A stretch of 64,000 nucleotides of DNA, taken from Dermatemys mawii. Lineage: Eukaryota > Chordata > Testudines > Dermatemydidae. Made by a program: the position numbers and the translations under genes. The number at the start of each line of letters is the position of its first letter. The stretch's first letter is position 1. The stretch covers positions 20,171,555 to 20,235,554 of the forward strand of contig ML677333.1 of assembly GCA_007922305.1 (NCBI GenBank), written 5' to 3'. Positions 1-12,310 of the stretch are shown in pieces. The notes under the pieces were generated by a model, which was given only the letters and a program-made list of their open reading frames with translations, did no database searches and was not told the origin of the DNA.

Positions 1-1670
1 GTTTGGATATTTTCCTGCCATGTTTCTCCCAAATATTCAGATTTTGATTCTTTTTTAAAAAGAAAAGGGTAGCTGCAGATTTCCCCCTAAATGGCTTCCA
101 TGTAAGATTTGCAATACTACTTGAATTCAGTCATTCTAATCATTCCATGATACTGATTTGTGACATAGAAGCATTTCTGCTTTCAATCCCAATCAGAACC
201 AGGAAGTGCAGACATCAGTGAAAATGGGTATCTATATCTATATCGATATAGATATTTAATTTGACAACTCCTTTTGAACTTAAAATAAAATAGATTTGGA
301 TTTTGTTCTTATGCAAGGTGGCACGTAATTTTAAGATATGGTTAATACTAGCTCTTCATTACAGAAATAATGCTTGAAAGGGATTTAGAGCAAAGCTTTG
401 CTTGCAAGACTTCCTTGCTGAAATTAACGAATGCAGTGACATTGTTTCATCAAACTAAACATCCACAATAAAGCAAAGACGCATTGGCAAAGAGACTGAG
501 GACACTTACAGCACATCTGCATTGGTGAATGAATATGAAAATTGAAATATATGGCCAGTATTGCAGGAAGAATATTGTGGTTAGCTCAGTAGCCATCCAA
601 AAATATCAGAGTGGTGCTGTAAGGATCTATGAATAAGAGGGAATATAATTACATGTGTAATAACCATTTAGTATGGTGCATAGCAGTACTTTGCATTCTA
701 TATAAGCCTCCATTCTAAGATCGCAGAGTGATTTAGCACCAGTAGTGGCATGATCAAGAGGACTGAGAATGGGCAATGGAATCTGACTCTCCAGAGTTCT
801 CAACCTGCTCCTGAGAATGATTTGCTATACAGACTGAGGAAAATCACTTAGAATAGCTTATACCACAGATGTGGTTTCCCCTACTGCAAAATAACGCTCT
901 TTGGAGTGTTGTGGGGTTTGTTAACACCTGGTGTGCCTCAAAAATGTTATTTAATGCTAGGCCTTACTAATTTACTAAGCAGCATAACATTGTTGTGAGG
1001 TATTGTTCTGAGTAAACTGAGGCACAGATCTTTAGGCTAAATCCAGTTCAGGATTGCATCTAAAAGTCACCGATTAAGGCAATAAAATAACTCACCAGTG
1101 AGTCAGTGGTGTACTTACATGAGGAAAATCTAATATTTGTCCATCTCGGGCACACAACTGGAACCATCTCTATTGCTAACTCATCAAATTACTACACTGC
1201 GAGTACTTCTGAAAAAGGGGAGAAGAGTTGGTATAGAGTCGGGCTTTCTGTCATATCTTGCTGTCTAGGTCATCATGAGTAAAAGCCATTGGAGGAGGGG
1301 AAAGAGAGAAGAGATACTCCTTCCTCAATGATGAAGTAAAGGGAATATGTCAGGTGTGTGTTTTGTGTTTTCCACAGGCATTAGCTACCTTCAGTATCTG
1401 TTGAAGGGTACTTGGCTATATGATTTGGCTGAAGCTGTGATCACACTGCTCTAGATCATGTAGTCTAATCCTTCCACCTATGTGCTGGTGGTGTCCTGGC
1501 CCATGCTTCTCTTTTCACCACTGGAGGTAAGTCCAAGCATTTTTCCAGTTTTCCACTGAGCTAAAGTGGAATCAATGGCTGACTTAACAATGTGATTGAG
1601 TTTGCTGCATATGCTTATCTACTGCCTACATCACACTAAGCAGGGTTTGGCCCTGTGTGAATTGCATATG
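1..1670. other. Intergenic, nothing recognised
   Basis: AT-rich sequence without a recognisable exon or clear repeat. A weak MIR-like stretch may lie near 985-1030 (an 'aaactgaggcacag'-like tail), but it is too short to call. A small TATATC/GATATA inverted motif sits at about 230-256. Confidence 0.5.
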
Positions 1671-2155
1671 GCAGTGGTTTTCAAACTTATTTGATTGTCT
1701 CCCTCCCCCCATTTTTGTGTCTGTAGTAGTTTACACCCCACTCCCTACTACACAGGAACATATACTGATATATACGATGGTGATGCTTCACCTGAATCAG
1801 TTCCGGCTTCTTTGTTGTTGTTTTTCTACTGCATGAAAGAGCCAGCAATTCATTATAATATACTTACAGTTTAATGTGTACACTGCATCGTAGCAAATGG
1901 ATTAACATACAGATGGCAATGACTTTGTATGCTATTCAAGCTTAGCAGAAATCTGTCAAAATGCACAATGCCATCTGGAGTCAAATGTACAGCGCCATCT
2001 GAGGATCTGATACGTCTGGAGGAATAAGCTTTGCTAGTTATTCATTGCTGTGGGTAAAATGTGTGTAGTAAGTTTTTTCCCCCTAAAGCCTCTCATGTCA
2101 TTCTCCCTCCAAACACATTCCGCGCCCTCCTAAGGGGGCTCACTTCTCAGTTGCA
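1671..2155. mobile_element. hAT-like DNA transposon remnant (tentative)
   Basis: The segment opens with cagtggttttcaaactta, which resembles the terminal repeat of Charlie/MER1-type hAT elements in vertebrates. It ends near a C/G-rich tract (cctcctaagggggctcac) like the 3' part of those elements. A matching terminal repeat at the right end is not visible, so the right border is a guess. No transposase frame is present. Confidence 0.35.
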
Positions 2156-3670
2156 GAATCTCTGTCTTATAGTAATACAACAAATCTGTTGTAGAATGTT
2201 GTAGAATCAGAAGCAGAATATATATCATTCTCTACCAGCATGTCCACACACACATTTTATATTAATGATTTTATCATATCAGATTGAAAATTATGTAAAC
2301 ATCTCATTAAAATGTAGCAGTTTCCTAGATACCTAGCACGAAGGATGTTAGATAGAAGAGGATCTGTGCAAATAGACATAACAGATGTATTTTGAAGAAA
2401 CCTTCAGACATCATCTAATCTTTGAAGAATCCTCAAACAAAGCACATGGATCTGAAATATACCAAGCATTTTTAAAGTGGCTTCCCAGCATGTCTGCCTT
2501 CAGGTTCTGTATAAGAACAAAAGAATCTGTTTTGATCATGACTATTCTCCTGAGGTACCAGAGATAACTGAGAGACCATTTGGAGCAATATGAAACCAGC
2601 TCAGAGATAGAGATAAGATATCTTCCTTGGAAATCCAAATCAACTAACATTGTTCTTAACTAATGGAACCAAAATCTTTCAAATACACTATAAGAGCCAT
2701 TACCAACAAGGAGGAGCTTAAGCATGGAGTCTCCTGAAGATGTTAACAGACTTGCAAAAATTTGTCTGGAAGACAATCAAACCAAAGAATTAAGAGGTTC
2801 CATGATCCAAGGGCTGACTTGCCTTGTTTCACAGAAATAGACGAGAAGGATTGGCTGACTCAACCGGAAAAAGGGAGTTCGGAACTTTGAAAAATCTTCA
2901 TGCAAAAGTTAATACATTTCTATTTTGCAGTTGCAGTACTGTTTAATGTCTGGTGAATACACTGCATTGACTGGCAGCTATGCTATTGCTTCTACTGCAA
3001 CAGTTATTGAAATATGGGCTATGGACCCCTGGTGATCCACAAAGCAGTTGCTGATTGTGGAGAGATGGAAGGTCTCATGGTATGAGTCCTTCTTCCTTAT
3101 TTTCAAATAGAAACCAGAAGGATGATCCAGCACTGTAGCTTCTAGTAGGTACATAAGAGACAACAGGAAGAAACTATCCCTAGTTGCAAGAGCCATCATT
3201 GCGATGGGAGCTACTAGCCACCAGCAGGTGATCAGCCAGGAGTTGTCAGAGGGAGTGGAAAGTTCAGGGGAGAAGAGAACTAGGCAGCATTTCAGGGGAA
3301 AGGGATAGGCACCAGGTGAACATATGAGGAATATCAGTGGGAGGAAAGAGCAGAATAGAAAGGAAGAGGAAGAGGAAATGAAGTGCAAATGGACACCACA
3401 TTTACTGCATTAATGACAATTAGATATACATAACTATTACTTTTCTCTGTAAGAAATTACTGTTGCCTAGGGATGTAGCACATTTGAGGATAGAAGCATG
3501 ACTGGGATGGAAGGTGGGCTTGTGACTGAGAAGAAGGTTGTTGAGCTTTCCTCAGAAATGTTCCTTCTGGGAACAAGTCCCCACCAGACCTGTTTATACA
3601 TTTTTTTTAATTTTGACTCCAAACACGCTGCATTTGAACATGTTTGTTAAAAAGAAAATTAAGCTCAAAC
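2156..3670. other. Intergenic, nothing recognised
   Basis: No exon or repeat family recognised. A 136-codon open frame on the - strand at 2978-3388 has low-complexity Ser/Leu/Phe composition and no family resemblance; I regard it as chance. Confidence 0.45.
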
Positions 3671-3671
3671 T

Positions 3672-4745
3672 GTGTCTCATAGACTTTAAGGCTGAAAGGG
3701 ACCATTGTGATCATCTGACCTTCTGCACATCACAGGCTACATAACCTCACCCACCCACTCCTGTAATAGACCCCTAACCTCTGCCTCAGTTACTGAAGTC
3801 CTCAAATTATGATTTAAATATTCTTAAGTCATAGAGAATCCACTATTTACACTAGTTTAAACCTTCAAGTGACCCGTGCCCCATGCTGCAGAGGAAGGCA
3901 AAAAATCCTTGCTGTTTCTGCCAATCTAACTGGGGGGGAATTCCTTCCTGACCTCAAATATGGCGATCAGTTGAACCCTCAGCACATCAGCAAAACTCAC
4001 CAGCTAGAAATCTGGGAAATAATTCTCTGTAGTAACTCAGAACCCTCCTAGTCTCGTGCCCTATCTCCAACCACTGAGGATTTTTGTTACTTGAACTTGC
4101 AGATAGGTCATATGCCATTGTAAGTTACCTCATCCTTCCATATACTTATCAAGCTCAATCATGAAACAATTAAGTTTTTTGACTCCACTGTCCCCCTTGG
4201 AAATCTGTTTCAGAAATTCACTCCTCTGGTGCTTAGAAACCTTTGTTTAATTCCAAGCATACATTTGTTGATGGCCAGTTTATATCCATTTGTTCTTGGG
4301 TCCACATTGGCCCTTAACTTAAATAATTCCTCTCCATTCCTGGCACTTATCCCTCTGATGCTTTTATAGAGAGCAATCGCATCTCCCCTCACACATCATT
4401 TGGTTAGGCTAAACAAGCAAAGTCTCCTCTTGTAAGGTAGGTTTTCCATTTCTCCAAACATCCTTGTAGCCCTTCTCTGTACCTGTTGCAGTTTGAATTC
4501 ATCTTTCTTAAATATGATAGACCAGAACTGCACACAGTTTTCCAGATGAGGTGTCAGCGGTGTCTTATATACTGGCAATAATACTCCCCTACCTCTTTTT
4601 GGAAGTTCCTTGCCCGATGCATCCTAGGATTACATTAGCTTTTTCACAGCTTCATCACATTGGCGACTCATCCTGTGATCGACCATTGACCAAAATGCCC
4701 AGGTCTTTCTCCTCCTCTGTGGCTTCCAACTGATACATCCCCAAC
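3672..4745 (-). mobile_element. CR1 LINE, 3' portion
   Basis: Read on the - strand this is the 3' part of a CR1 non-LTR retrotransposon. The 3' tail lies at 3672-3760 ('catagactttaaggctgaaagggaccattgtga' region). The coding remnant continues to about 4745, including the stretch at 4440-4540 where the complement reads like the end of the CR1 reverse transcriptase (residues such as QRRATRMFGEMENLPY). It is broken by stops and 5' truncated, as is usual for CR1. Confidence 0.85.
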
Positions 4746-4749
4746 TTAA

Positions 4750-4862
4750 ACTTCCTGTGTGACCTTGGGCAAGTCATTTTCTCCATGCCTCAGGTCCCCA
4801 TTGTAAAATAAGGGCAATACTTTCTTACCCCACAAAGTCATTGTGAGCATAAATTCCTTAAC
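4750..4862 (+). repeat. MIR-like SINE core
   Basis: Contains tgtgaccttgggcaagtca, then a pyrimidine-rich stretch with 'gcctcag', 'tgtaaaataagggcaata' and 'cattgtgagcataaatt'. This is the order of landmarks in the MIR core and 3' region. The copy is diverged. Confidence 0.7.
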
Positions 4863-4929
4863 CTATTAGAGATACTCAAGTTCTACAATGACGTGGGCCT
4901 TAAAAGTTTTTAGACAGACAAAACATGGG

Positions 4930-5050
4930 CAGAAACAAAGGATCTAATTCTGCTAGATACTTCAACACATGTGTAATCCCATTGATTTCAATGGGATTAG
5001 TCACATATTTAAACACATGCCTAAGCATTTTAGTGAACTGGGGCCTCAGA
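4930..5050. repeat. Palindromic MITE-like repeat
   Basis: An imperfect hairpin centred on cccattgatttcaatggga (about 4979-4997), with arms starting in 'gatctaattctgct' and ending in 'gggcctcag'. Related hairpins of this kind occur elsewhere in the window (16.25 and 44.1 kb). No coding capacity. Confidence 0.5.
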
Positions 5051-6535
5051 ATATATTCAGGTAGTGCCATGTGGGTTTGGGTTTTCCCCTCTTTGTTTAA
5101 GTAAAGTACAGTGAGTTATCTGGATTATTCTGAATATTGAAAAGCCAATACATTCTTGTTATTTTGTATTTTAAGAATTAAAGAAAACACATTGAAAAAT
5201 GGAATTATTCTGTGGACATCTTCAGTTTTGAAGTGGCACTGTGAAGATGTTCAGAGCAACTTACACTGCAGCCAACTACACTTGTCAACGTCTTTTGGTG
5301 AGTCATCTTGGTTAACTGAAGCCACTTACCCTTCACATACCAATCAAATGTGTTATCTCAACATTCATTCACTCCTACTGCATGAAGCTTAACCTTTTCC
5401 ATACTTAGTGATGGAATTGGTTTGGTGGCTGCCCCACATGAATCAAAATTATAGATAGTGTGTTGTGCACACAAAAGACAAATAAAGGTCTAGGATTTCT
5501 TTTGGTTGTTTTCTGCTGATCACCATCATCGCTTTGGGAACCTCTTGCTGTCAAGCCAACACTCCCTTAGTTCTCTTATAAATAAACATTTTCTCAAGCC
5601 AACAGTTACTCTCAGGTTTGTGAAAACATTTTTTTAGTGTTCCAGATGAGTCACTATTCACCCTTACTTACATCTCCTTTGTGTTACCATGTGAAAATCT
5701 CACGCTGTATGATTTTTTTAATCAACTCTAATTCTTTTAGCTCTTGATCCCAAGAAAACTAAGATAGTTATGTCTCAGTTGTGACTTGTATAACTGGGGT
5801 TCAGAGGACAGTATCTGAAAGCCCTAGTCATTATGTCTGTCTATGGCAGAGGCAGTCAGAGTGCCTCTGTGGTGCTGGAGGAGGTACCCACCCAGCAATA
5901 GTACTTAGTCAAATGTTTAAAAATGGTGTTACTTTATTGTCAGCCCCTAAGTGCTAGATGAGGGCTTGATCCTAAGAACTGCCAACACTAGTAGCTCGTT
6001 CACTTGAGCTGAGACTACAAGTAACAGGATTGTGGGGGTACTGAACTAATTTGCAGTTTCCTTGTACTGTCTACAATCTCTCTTTCCCCATCATGCTCAT
6101 TTGGGGGCATTATTTCAATGGAATATGTATGGTGTTCATAATCATTTTTTTCTTCCATTTAAGTGCCATGGTAAGTCTACATCATCAACCACATCATTTG
6201 GATATACACATTACAATGCTAGTGTTTTTACTATGAGATTCCCCCACTCAGGAGTTCATAACATGCTATTTTGCAAATAGTACAGTAGACTAGTTTGAAA
6301 AGAAATCGTGCATTTTCCTACGTGGGTCCTGCAGTACGATTGTAAATTAGCTGAGTTGTGTACTGTGTATATTTAAAATACCTTTTCTACTCATGTGTTG
6401 ATTTTCATCATGATGGTCGGTGCAGTAGTTCCTACAGTAAATCATTTCAATTAGTGCAACTTCACTGATGATACAGGTAAGTATAAAGTCTCTACTGTCT
6501 TACATGTGCCAAAAGGTGGTCTGAGGGATACTGTG
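5051..6535. other. Intergenic, nothing recognised
   Basis: No exon or repeat family recognised. Confidence 0.45.
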
Positions 6536-6625
6536 AGAGCCTTGCACTTCTGTGGCCTGAGCCAAAACCTAGTTAAGTCAATGAGAGTTTTTCCTTTGAC
6601 TTCTGTGAACTTTGATCAGGCTTGT
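6536..6625. repeat. Weak palindromic repeat
   Basis: Between 'gtggcctgagccaaaacc' and 'ctttgatcaggcttg' lies a 'gtcaatgagag...tttgacttctgtgaac' core like that of the short hairpin repeats seen elsewhere. It is diverged and could be coincidence. Confidence 0.3.
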
Positions 6626-6998
6626 ATAGCATCCTACATGAATGGAGTTCAAAGCCCTTGACAAGCACTTGACAAATATTATTTAAATGAGCTGTGCAGT
6701 GTCTCTGTGACATAGGAAAATGAATAGAGATTGCTTCATCCAGCACTGAAACCATTTTAGGGCAATGGAACAGAACACAGCAACTGTGGAGCAGAATGAC
6801 ACTAGAAGACAGCTTCCATTAGGGAATTAAGAACACTGCAGACCACTGAACATTCAGGAGGGCTTAGGAAGGTAGAATGTTATTCCTTGAGTTTCCTTTG
6901 GCTCCCCCATGTGATTCTTCACTAAATCTTCCTACCTTCCCCCTCAGCCCAATGGGTAAATAAAGTGGCCTTTGATGAGTCAGTGACTCTAGTTGTCA

Positions 6999-7115
6999 TC
7001 ATAGACGTTAAGGCCAGAAGGGACCATCATGATCTTCTTGTCTGACTTCCTGCACACTGCAAGTCACGGAATCACACCTGCCCACTCCTGTAGTAGACCC
7101 ATAACCTATAGCTTC
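6999..7115 (-). mobile_element. CR1 LINE 3' end fragment
   Basis: Matches the CR1 tail seen at 3672-3760 in this window: 'atagacgttaaggccagaagggaccatcatgatc', then 'cctgcacact' and 'cccactcctgtagtagaccc'. Only the last 120 bp of the element is present. Confidence 0.8.
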
Positions 7116-7954
7116 CCCCGGGAAAGTTTTGCAGTTGATAGATAGCTGTGCAGCTGTGACCCACTGATTCTGATGCTGCCCACAGGCCTTTAAAGACAAG
7201 CCTCCTGAATTCTACAAGTGGAAAACCATCATGTTGAACTTAAATTGGAGAGCAGTAGTAACTGATGGCTTTGAAACAGAGCTGGCTGCCAACAAGAGGA
7301 TAGACTACTGGGCCAAAGGCTGACCTTAAGTGCAAATGGGGAGGGAATGCAGGCTGGATAAAGTGAAATTGAGGCACATAAGAAAATCATTTGCATGCTG
7401 TATGGAGGTGTCTCAATGAAACTTATGTCTCATATTAATTTGTTTAAAAATGAATATTGAAGAAAGATATCAATGCAACAAAAATCCTGGAAGCAGGTAC
7501 AAACTTCATCTAGAATTAACGAGTTTTGATGTAAATAATCGTTGAGGACTAGTCTACATTACTTTGCAGGCTTCTGCACATTCCATTGGCATGTGCCAAG
7601 ATGTTGTATATTTCATAAGGAACTGGAAATCCCCACGCCCTCCAACAGTGAAAGATCAGCTCGAGAAATTTTCATACTGTCAAATTAAAACATTCTGTGT
7701 AAAAATAGAAAAGTGTCATGACACTTTAATTAACTTTTGTGACCCCCTGGAAATCATTTTCTAACATAAAAGGAAAGAACTCTTGAGAAAATACAAAATC
7801 TTCAGAAGACTACAGCAACATGAAGTATTGTTGACAGAAAACACAGCCATGTTTGATTATGTTTAAATTCTCAAACAAAAATACTGTGATATTATTTATA
7901 CAATCTCTGCTTAAATTTTGAAAAGCCCAAAAATAAACTGTTTAATAAAACAAG
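7116..7954. other. Intergenic, nothing recognised
   Basis: AT-rich; no exon or clear repeat. Confidence 0.45.
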
Positions 7955-8058
7955 TGCAACAAGTCTTCAATACAGAAGGAACAGGATAACATTCTCTGCT
8001 TGGTAATGCAGGAGGTCAAACTAGATGATCTCATGATCCCTGCTGGCCTTAACCATGA
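7955..8058 (+). mobile_element. CR1 LINE 3' end fragment
   Basis: The string 'gcaggaggtcaaactagatgatctcatgatccctgctggcctta' region (8009-8052) is the CR1 3' end in + orientation. The remainder of the element is missing. Confidence 0.75.
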
Positions 8059-8354
8059 TGACCCTATTCAATGATAGACTTTGGAGTTGGATGGAATACA
8101 ATAGCCTTTCATCTCTGGAACAGTTTTGTTCATAAGTGAAAATGTGTTTACAAATTTCAACACAGACTTTAGTTGGTATCTGTGTACCTCAAAAAACTTG
8201 GCAATATAGACAGTATTCAGTCTGGTGTTACCATTAATAGTAGAAATAAATTGATAGAACTCCATGAGGAATCCTAAGAATTTTTATCTGGTTCCAACCC
8301 AATGTTGTTAGTCTCTTGCTTTCTTGAAAACAACAAGAAATAAAATTTATCCCA

Positions 8355-8432
8355 ATGAGTGAAATTCTGGCCCCACCAAAGTCAATAGCAAAACTCTCAT
8401 TGACTTCAGTGGAGCCAGGATTTCACTCTATT
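8355..8432. repeat. Palindromic MITE-like repeat
   Basis: A short hairpin: gtgaaattctggcccc...caaagtcaatag on one side and cattgacttcagtgg...ccaggatttcac on the other. Same structural style as the hairpins at 29.3 and 35.65 kb. Confidence 0.5.
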
Positions 8433-8437
8433 TGTTT

Positions 8438-8466
8438 AATACACACACACAAACACACACACACTC
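8438..8466. repeat. CA microsatellite
   Basis: An imperfect run of CA dinucleotides interrupted once by 'aa' and ending in 'ctcac'. Confidence 0.85.
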
Positions 8467-8829
8467 ACAAAGAGATATAGATATATCAAATAATGGGGTT
8501 AAATCATCACTTTGGTGCCAACTGAGGAAGTTCCGTTTAAGACAATAGAACTATGATTTGGACTAGTGAGGATCTGGAATATCCAGATATTAAATTTTAT
8601 GGATTACCATTTGGGTAAAAAATTAAAGCTCTCACATGGCTAACATATCCTATTAATTGTTGTAGATAATGAAGTGCAAAGCAAATCCAGTCATTTTATT
8701 ATACTCTCTCTTTTCCATCATATCACTCTAACATCAACTATTTTGCATGATATTGGGACTGTGCACTCCATAAGGCTTTATGGAGAGATGCTTATAAATG
8801 TATGTATGATATAACTGGAATATGCTTTA

Positions 8830-10222
8830 TGTAACCCTTCTGCCCATCAGAGTTGGCAGCAACAAGGGCCGGGTTCAGTATCCAGGGGTTCCATTCCAAT
8901 AGCACAATACAAAAACCGGCTCGAGCCCCCACCCAGTGACCTGGGACAACCATATACCACCCCTCTGGGCATCTGTAAGAGACAATACTTCCCCTCTCGC
9001 AAGCACAGAGTCTGAGTGTACCAAAGCCTTTTAATAACAGGGAGAAACAATGTGGCATTATATTGGGGAAACACCACAAACAAGGTTAATAAACCAAACC
9101 ATGAACCAGAAGCCCCCCTCCCAGCAAATAGGCCGTGGCCTTCCCCTTGGCTCTTGAGTTCCACAACCCCAAAAAGTCACTCAATAGTCCCAAAAGTCCA
9201 ACAGCCCAAGAGTCTCTGTCCTTGGTCCGTGCAGAGTTCAAAAGTCAATTGGCAGAGTCTTACCTCCAGCCTGGGTGGAGATGGAGGGTAGGGCACGGGG
9301 CACCTCACGTGGTCCGAGGCTGACTGCGCCGCCTCTCCGTGAGGTTCCGCTGCAGCTCTCACCGCAATCGGCTCTGCTCCGCCCCGCTGGCTGTCCTACG
9401 AACCGTTCTGGCCGTTGATCCGCTAGCTGCTCTGCTAGCCAACACACAGACAGCTCTGCTGCGCCGGTCACTCTGCCCGCAGCACCCACGCCTCTGCTAG
9501 GTGACAGACAGCTCTGCCGCGCCGGTCACTCTGCCCACAGCACCAACGCCTCCGCTAGTCGACAGACAGCTCTGCTGCACCAGTCACTCCGCTAGCCGTC
9601 CTGCTAGCCAACACACAGACTGCTCTGCTGCACCAGCCACTCTGCACTTTTTCCAGGTCCCCCCTACTTAAGACAGCGCTCAGTGATTTCTTTAGCTCTT
9701 AAGTGATTTCAGCTCACAGTAGGGGAGCCTTAGTACAGGTGCACCAGTGATCCCAAAGCAATTGTCAGCTCAGCAGCCTGGAACCAGGCTCCTAATGGAA
9801 GCAAAATTCAATTCTGACATTCCACACTGGAGAGAGGCAGGGTGCAATAGGCCTGGGAGGCCCTCAGACAGCACCCTCACCAAAAGGTATAGGTGCTTAT
9901 CCACCATCTCTCTCAATCTCATAGTGTTCTGAAAACGCATGGCCCTTGCCCAGTGAGTGCTACCTAGATGATGGCGAGTCCCTCCATCATAACAAGGGCC
10001 AAGTACATGTCCATAGTCCTTCATTCACATAATCACAGTAACATCACTTTATCATACCTGCCCCAATAACATAGAAACTGGGGCTCCCTCATCAGCCGAA
10101 GTGGCCATGTGGGCTGCTGTGGGCTCAGGCTAGGCGCAGTGGGTGTGTCTATGCAAATTGATCAGCCCCAGACTTAGTTTGCAAGGCTCACTGCAATTCC
10201 CATAGTTCGCCACCAGATGTCA
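8830..10222. mobile_element. LTR-like repeat, copy A
   Basis: Begins tgtaacccttctgccc. A diverged second copy with the same order of landmarks begins at 23847: 'tgtaaccctt', 'cagcaacaaggg/cagcaaccaggg', 'cccacccagtgacct', 'ctctgggca', 'gagcctgagtgta', and 'gagttccacaacc'. Length and a TG start suggest an LTR, but no retroviral genes or primer site are visible, and orientation is unresolved. The right end near 10222 ('ccagatgtca') is uncertain. A 58-bp tandem repeat lies inside. Confidence 0.55.
9447..9650. repeat. 58-bp tandem repeat inside LTR-like copy A
   Basis: The motif cagctctgctgcgccggtca starts at 9451 and recurs, diverged, at 9509, 9567 and about 9620. Spacing is 58, 58 and 53 bases. 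The intervening text 'actctgcccgcagcacc' also recurs. The block is GC-rich compared with its surroundings. Confidence 0.8.
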
Positions 10223-10867
10223 GAATATATCTCATTCCTGACACTGCTTACATTTATGCTACATATGCCATGTAACATATCTCTATAAAGGTTATGATCT
10301 ACTGGATATATTTATCCTATTTGTATGCATGTGTCATTTTTGTACTTGAAGTTATGAATATTGGCTATGTACTTGGTTAATTTTAAATAGCCTCAGTGGA
10401 GCAATAGGTCAGCTTTTTGAGAAAAAACTATTCTAAGTAAGTGCCCAATGAAGAACCAGTTAAGCCAGCAATGAACATAGAGACACCAATCCACATCTGA
10501 GCTTTCTCAGGAATGTGGCTTGGCTAGTAAGGAACTCAGTCTTGCAGAGACATGTGACTTGCCCATGTAACTCCAGAACTCCATTTTGTAACTGGATTCT
10601 ACACAGGTAGAGGGAGAGATGTCCACTCTAAGGAGAAAGTCTATAAAACCCCCTGGGAGATCCCTCCATTTTGTCTTCATCCAGCTTAAGAGAGAGCGTC
10701 TCCACCCCCAAGGCTACCTGAAAGAAATGGGAACAAAGGACAGTAACTACAGGGGGTGTGAGTGATTGCTGGACCCAGGCTAGAGGGAGTCTGGTCTGTA
10801 AAAAGAAGCTCACTGGTGAGGTTTTTATCTGTATTCAGTTTTTATCACTGTATTAAAGGTAGATTTG

Positions 10868-10900
10868 TGTGTTTTATTTTATTTTATTTTATTTTATTTC
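10868..10900. repeat. TTTTA pentanucleotide microsatellite
   Basis: About six units of ATTTT inside the LTR at 10240-12181. Confidence 0.85.
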
Positions 10901-10993
10901 GTAATTCACTTTGTTCTGTCTGTTACTACTTGGAATCACTTAAATGCTACTTCTTTGTATTTAATAAAATCACTTTTTACTTATTAATTAACC

Positions 10994-11784
10994 TAGGGTT
11001 ACCACATTTGAACATTCAAAAAAGAGGACACTCCACGGGGTATTTGTATAGAGGGTCGGGTAGGGAAGGCGGTGCCTCCCCAAACAGCCTGCCCCCCACC
11101 ACTTCCCACACTCTGACTGCTCCCCTCAGAACCATTCATCCATCCAGCCCCTCCTGCTCCTTGTGCCTTGACCACCCCCTCCCGAGATACCCCGCCCCAA
11201 ATCACCCACCCTCCCGGAACTCCACCCTCTATCTAAGCCGCCCTGCTCCTTGTCACCTGACCTCCCCCTCCTGAGACCGCCCCCAACTTCCCCGTAGGAC
11301 TCCACCCTGTACCCGACCCCTACCCAACCCCTCCTGCTCCCTGTCCCTTGACTGCCCCAGCCACTCCCCACACCCCTGCCCCCTGACAGGCCCCCCAGAA
11401 CCTCTGCCCCACCAACTGTCCCCTGCTCCCTGTCCACTGAGTACCCCCTGGGACTCCCTTCCCCTACTCCAATCCTCCAGCCCCCTTACCGTGCTGCTCA
11501 GAGTAGAGTGTGAAGCCCCACCTCCCCGCCCAGAGTGCTATCCATGTGGCGCACAGAGGCTGCAGGGGAGGGGGAATAGTAGGGGAAGGGCTCTGGCTGC
11601 TGGAGGCCCTGATATGAGCGGCTCAATCCGGCCTGCCTGCTATATCAGCTGCGCTGTGCTGACTGTGTGGGGGAGGGGGGAAAATCCTGGACATTTGTAG
11701 CTATTTAAAAAGTCCTCCCAGGTGGCGATTTAAAAACTGTAAAGCTGGACCTGTCCGGGAAAATACGGACGTATGGTAACCCTA
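10994..11784. mobile_element. hAT-like non-autonomous DNA transposon
   Basis: Terminal inverted repeats are tagggttacca (left) and tggtaacccta (right). The sequence attaacc lies immediately outside both ends (10987-10993 and 11785-11791), a 7-bp target duplication. The interior is C-rich (11090-11480) with no transposase frame; open frames there are low-complexity Gly/Arg or Pro/Ser artefacts. It sits inside an LTR. hAT elements usually make 8-bp duplications, so superfamily assignment is tentative. Confidence 0.75.
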
Positions 11785-12211
11785 ATTAACCCCCAGGAGT
11801 ACGTATTAGTACAGGGAGGGAGGGGCACCGGGAAACAGCTGTGCATATTTATCAGTGTTATAGAGGGCAAACAATCTATGAATTTATCCTGTATAAGCTT
11901 TATACAGGGTAAAACGGATTTATTTGAGGTTTGGACCCCTCTGGGAGTTGAGTATCTGAGTGTTAAAGACAGGAACACTTAGCCTGCTCCCAGGTAAACC
12001 TACAGCAGTTAGGGGACGTGGTTCAGACCTGGGTCTGGATTTGCAGCAGGCCAGCAAGTCTGACTCAAACCAGGCCGGACTTTGGAGTCCTAAGCTGGCA
12101 AGGCAAAGAAGCAGGGGCAGAAGTAGTCTTGTCACATCAATTGACAGCCTCAAGGGGGTTTCTGTGATCCAACCCATCACAGATATACTTTGTCTATTTA
12201 GGTCTAATGTC

Positions 12212-12310
12212 ATAAGAACATCAGAATGGCCATCCTGTGTCAGACCAATGGTCCATGCAGCCCAGTATCCTGTCTAGCGACAGTGATCTCCTTAGTGTCT
12301 TTAGTGATAT
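12212..12310 (-). mobile_element. CR1 LINE 3' end fragment
   Basis: Begins 'cataagaacatcagaatggcc' and continues 'gtcagaccaatggtccatgcagcccagtatcctgtct'. This is the complement of the CR1 tail seen in + orientation at 58430-58474. Confidence 0.85.

Larger units (their letters stand above)
10240..12181 (+). mobile_element. LTR with promoter and poly(A) signal, split by a DNA transposon
   Basis: Two parts, about 10240-10993 and 11785-12181, flank a 791-bp DNA transposon. The left part has a TATA-like 'gtctataaaacccc' at about 10639 and 'ttaataaaatcac' at about 10960, the order expected for U3-R-U5 in + orientation. The right part ends '...gtgatccaacccatcaca'. No internal retroviral genes are next to it, so it is probably a solo LTR. 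The left border is not defined by a target duplication I can see. Confidence 0.55.

Noticed and set aside
9238..9489. Frames in the GC-rich part of LTR-like copy A
   Set aside because: They overlap the 58-bp tandem repeat and show no retroviral motif.
10999..11437. Gly/Arg-rich and Pro/Ser-rich frames
   Set aside because: They are inside the C-rich interior of a non-autonomous DNA transposon.
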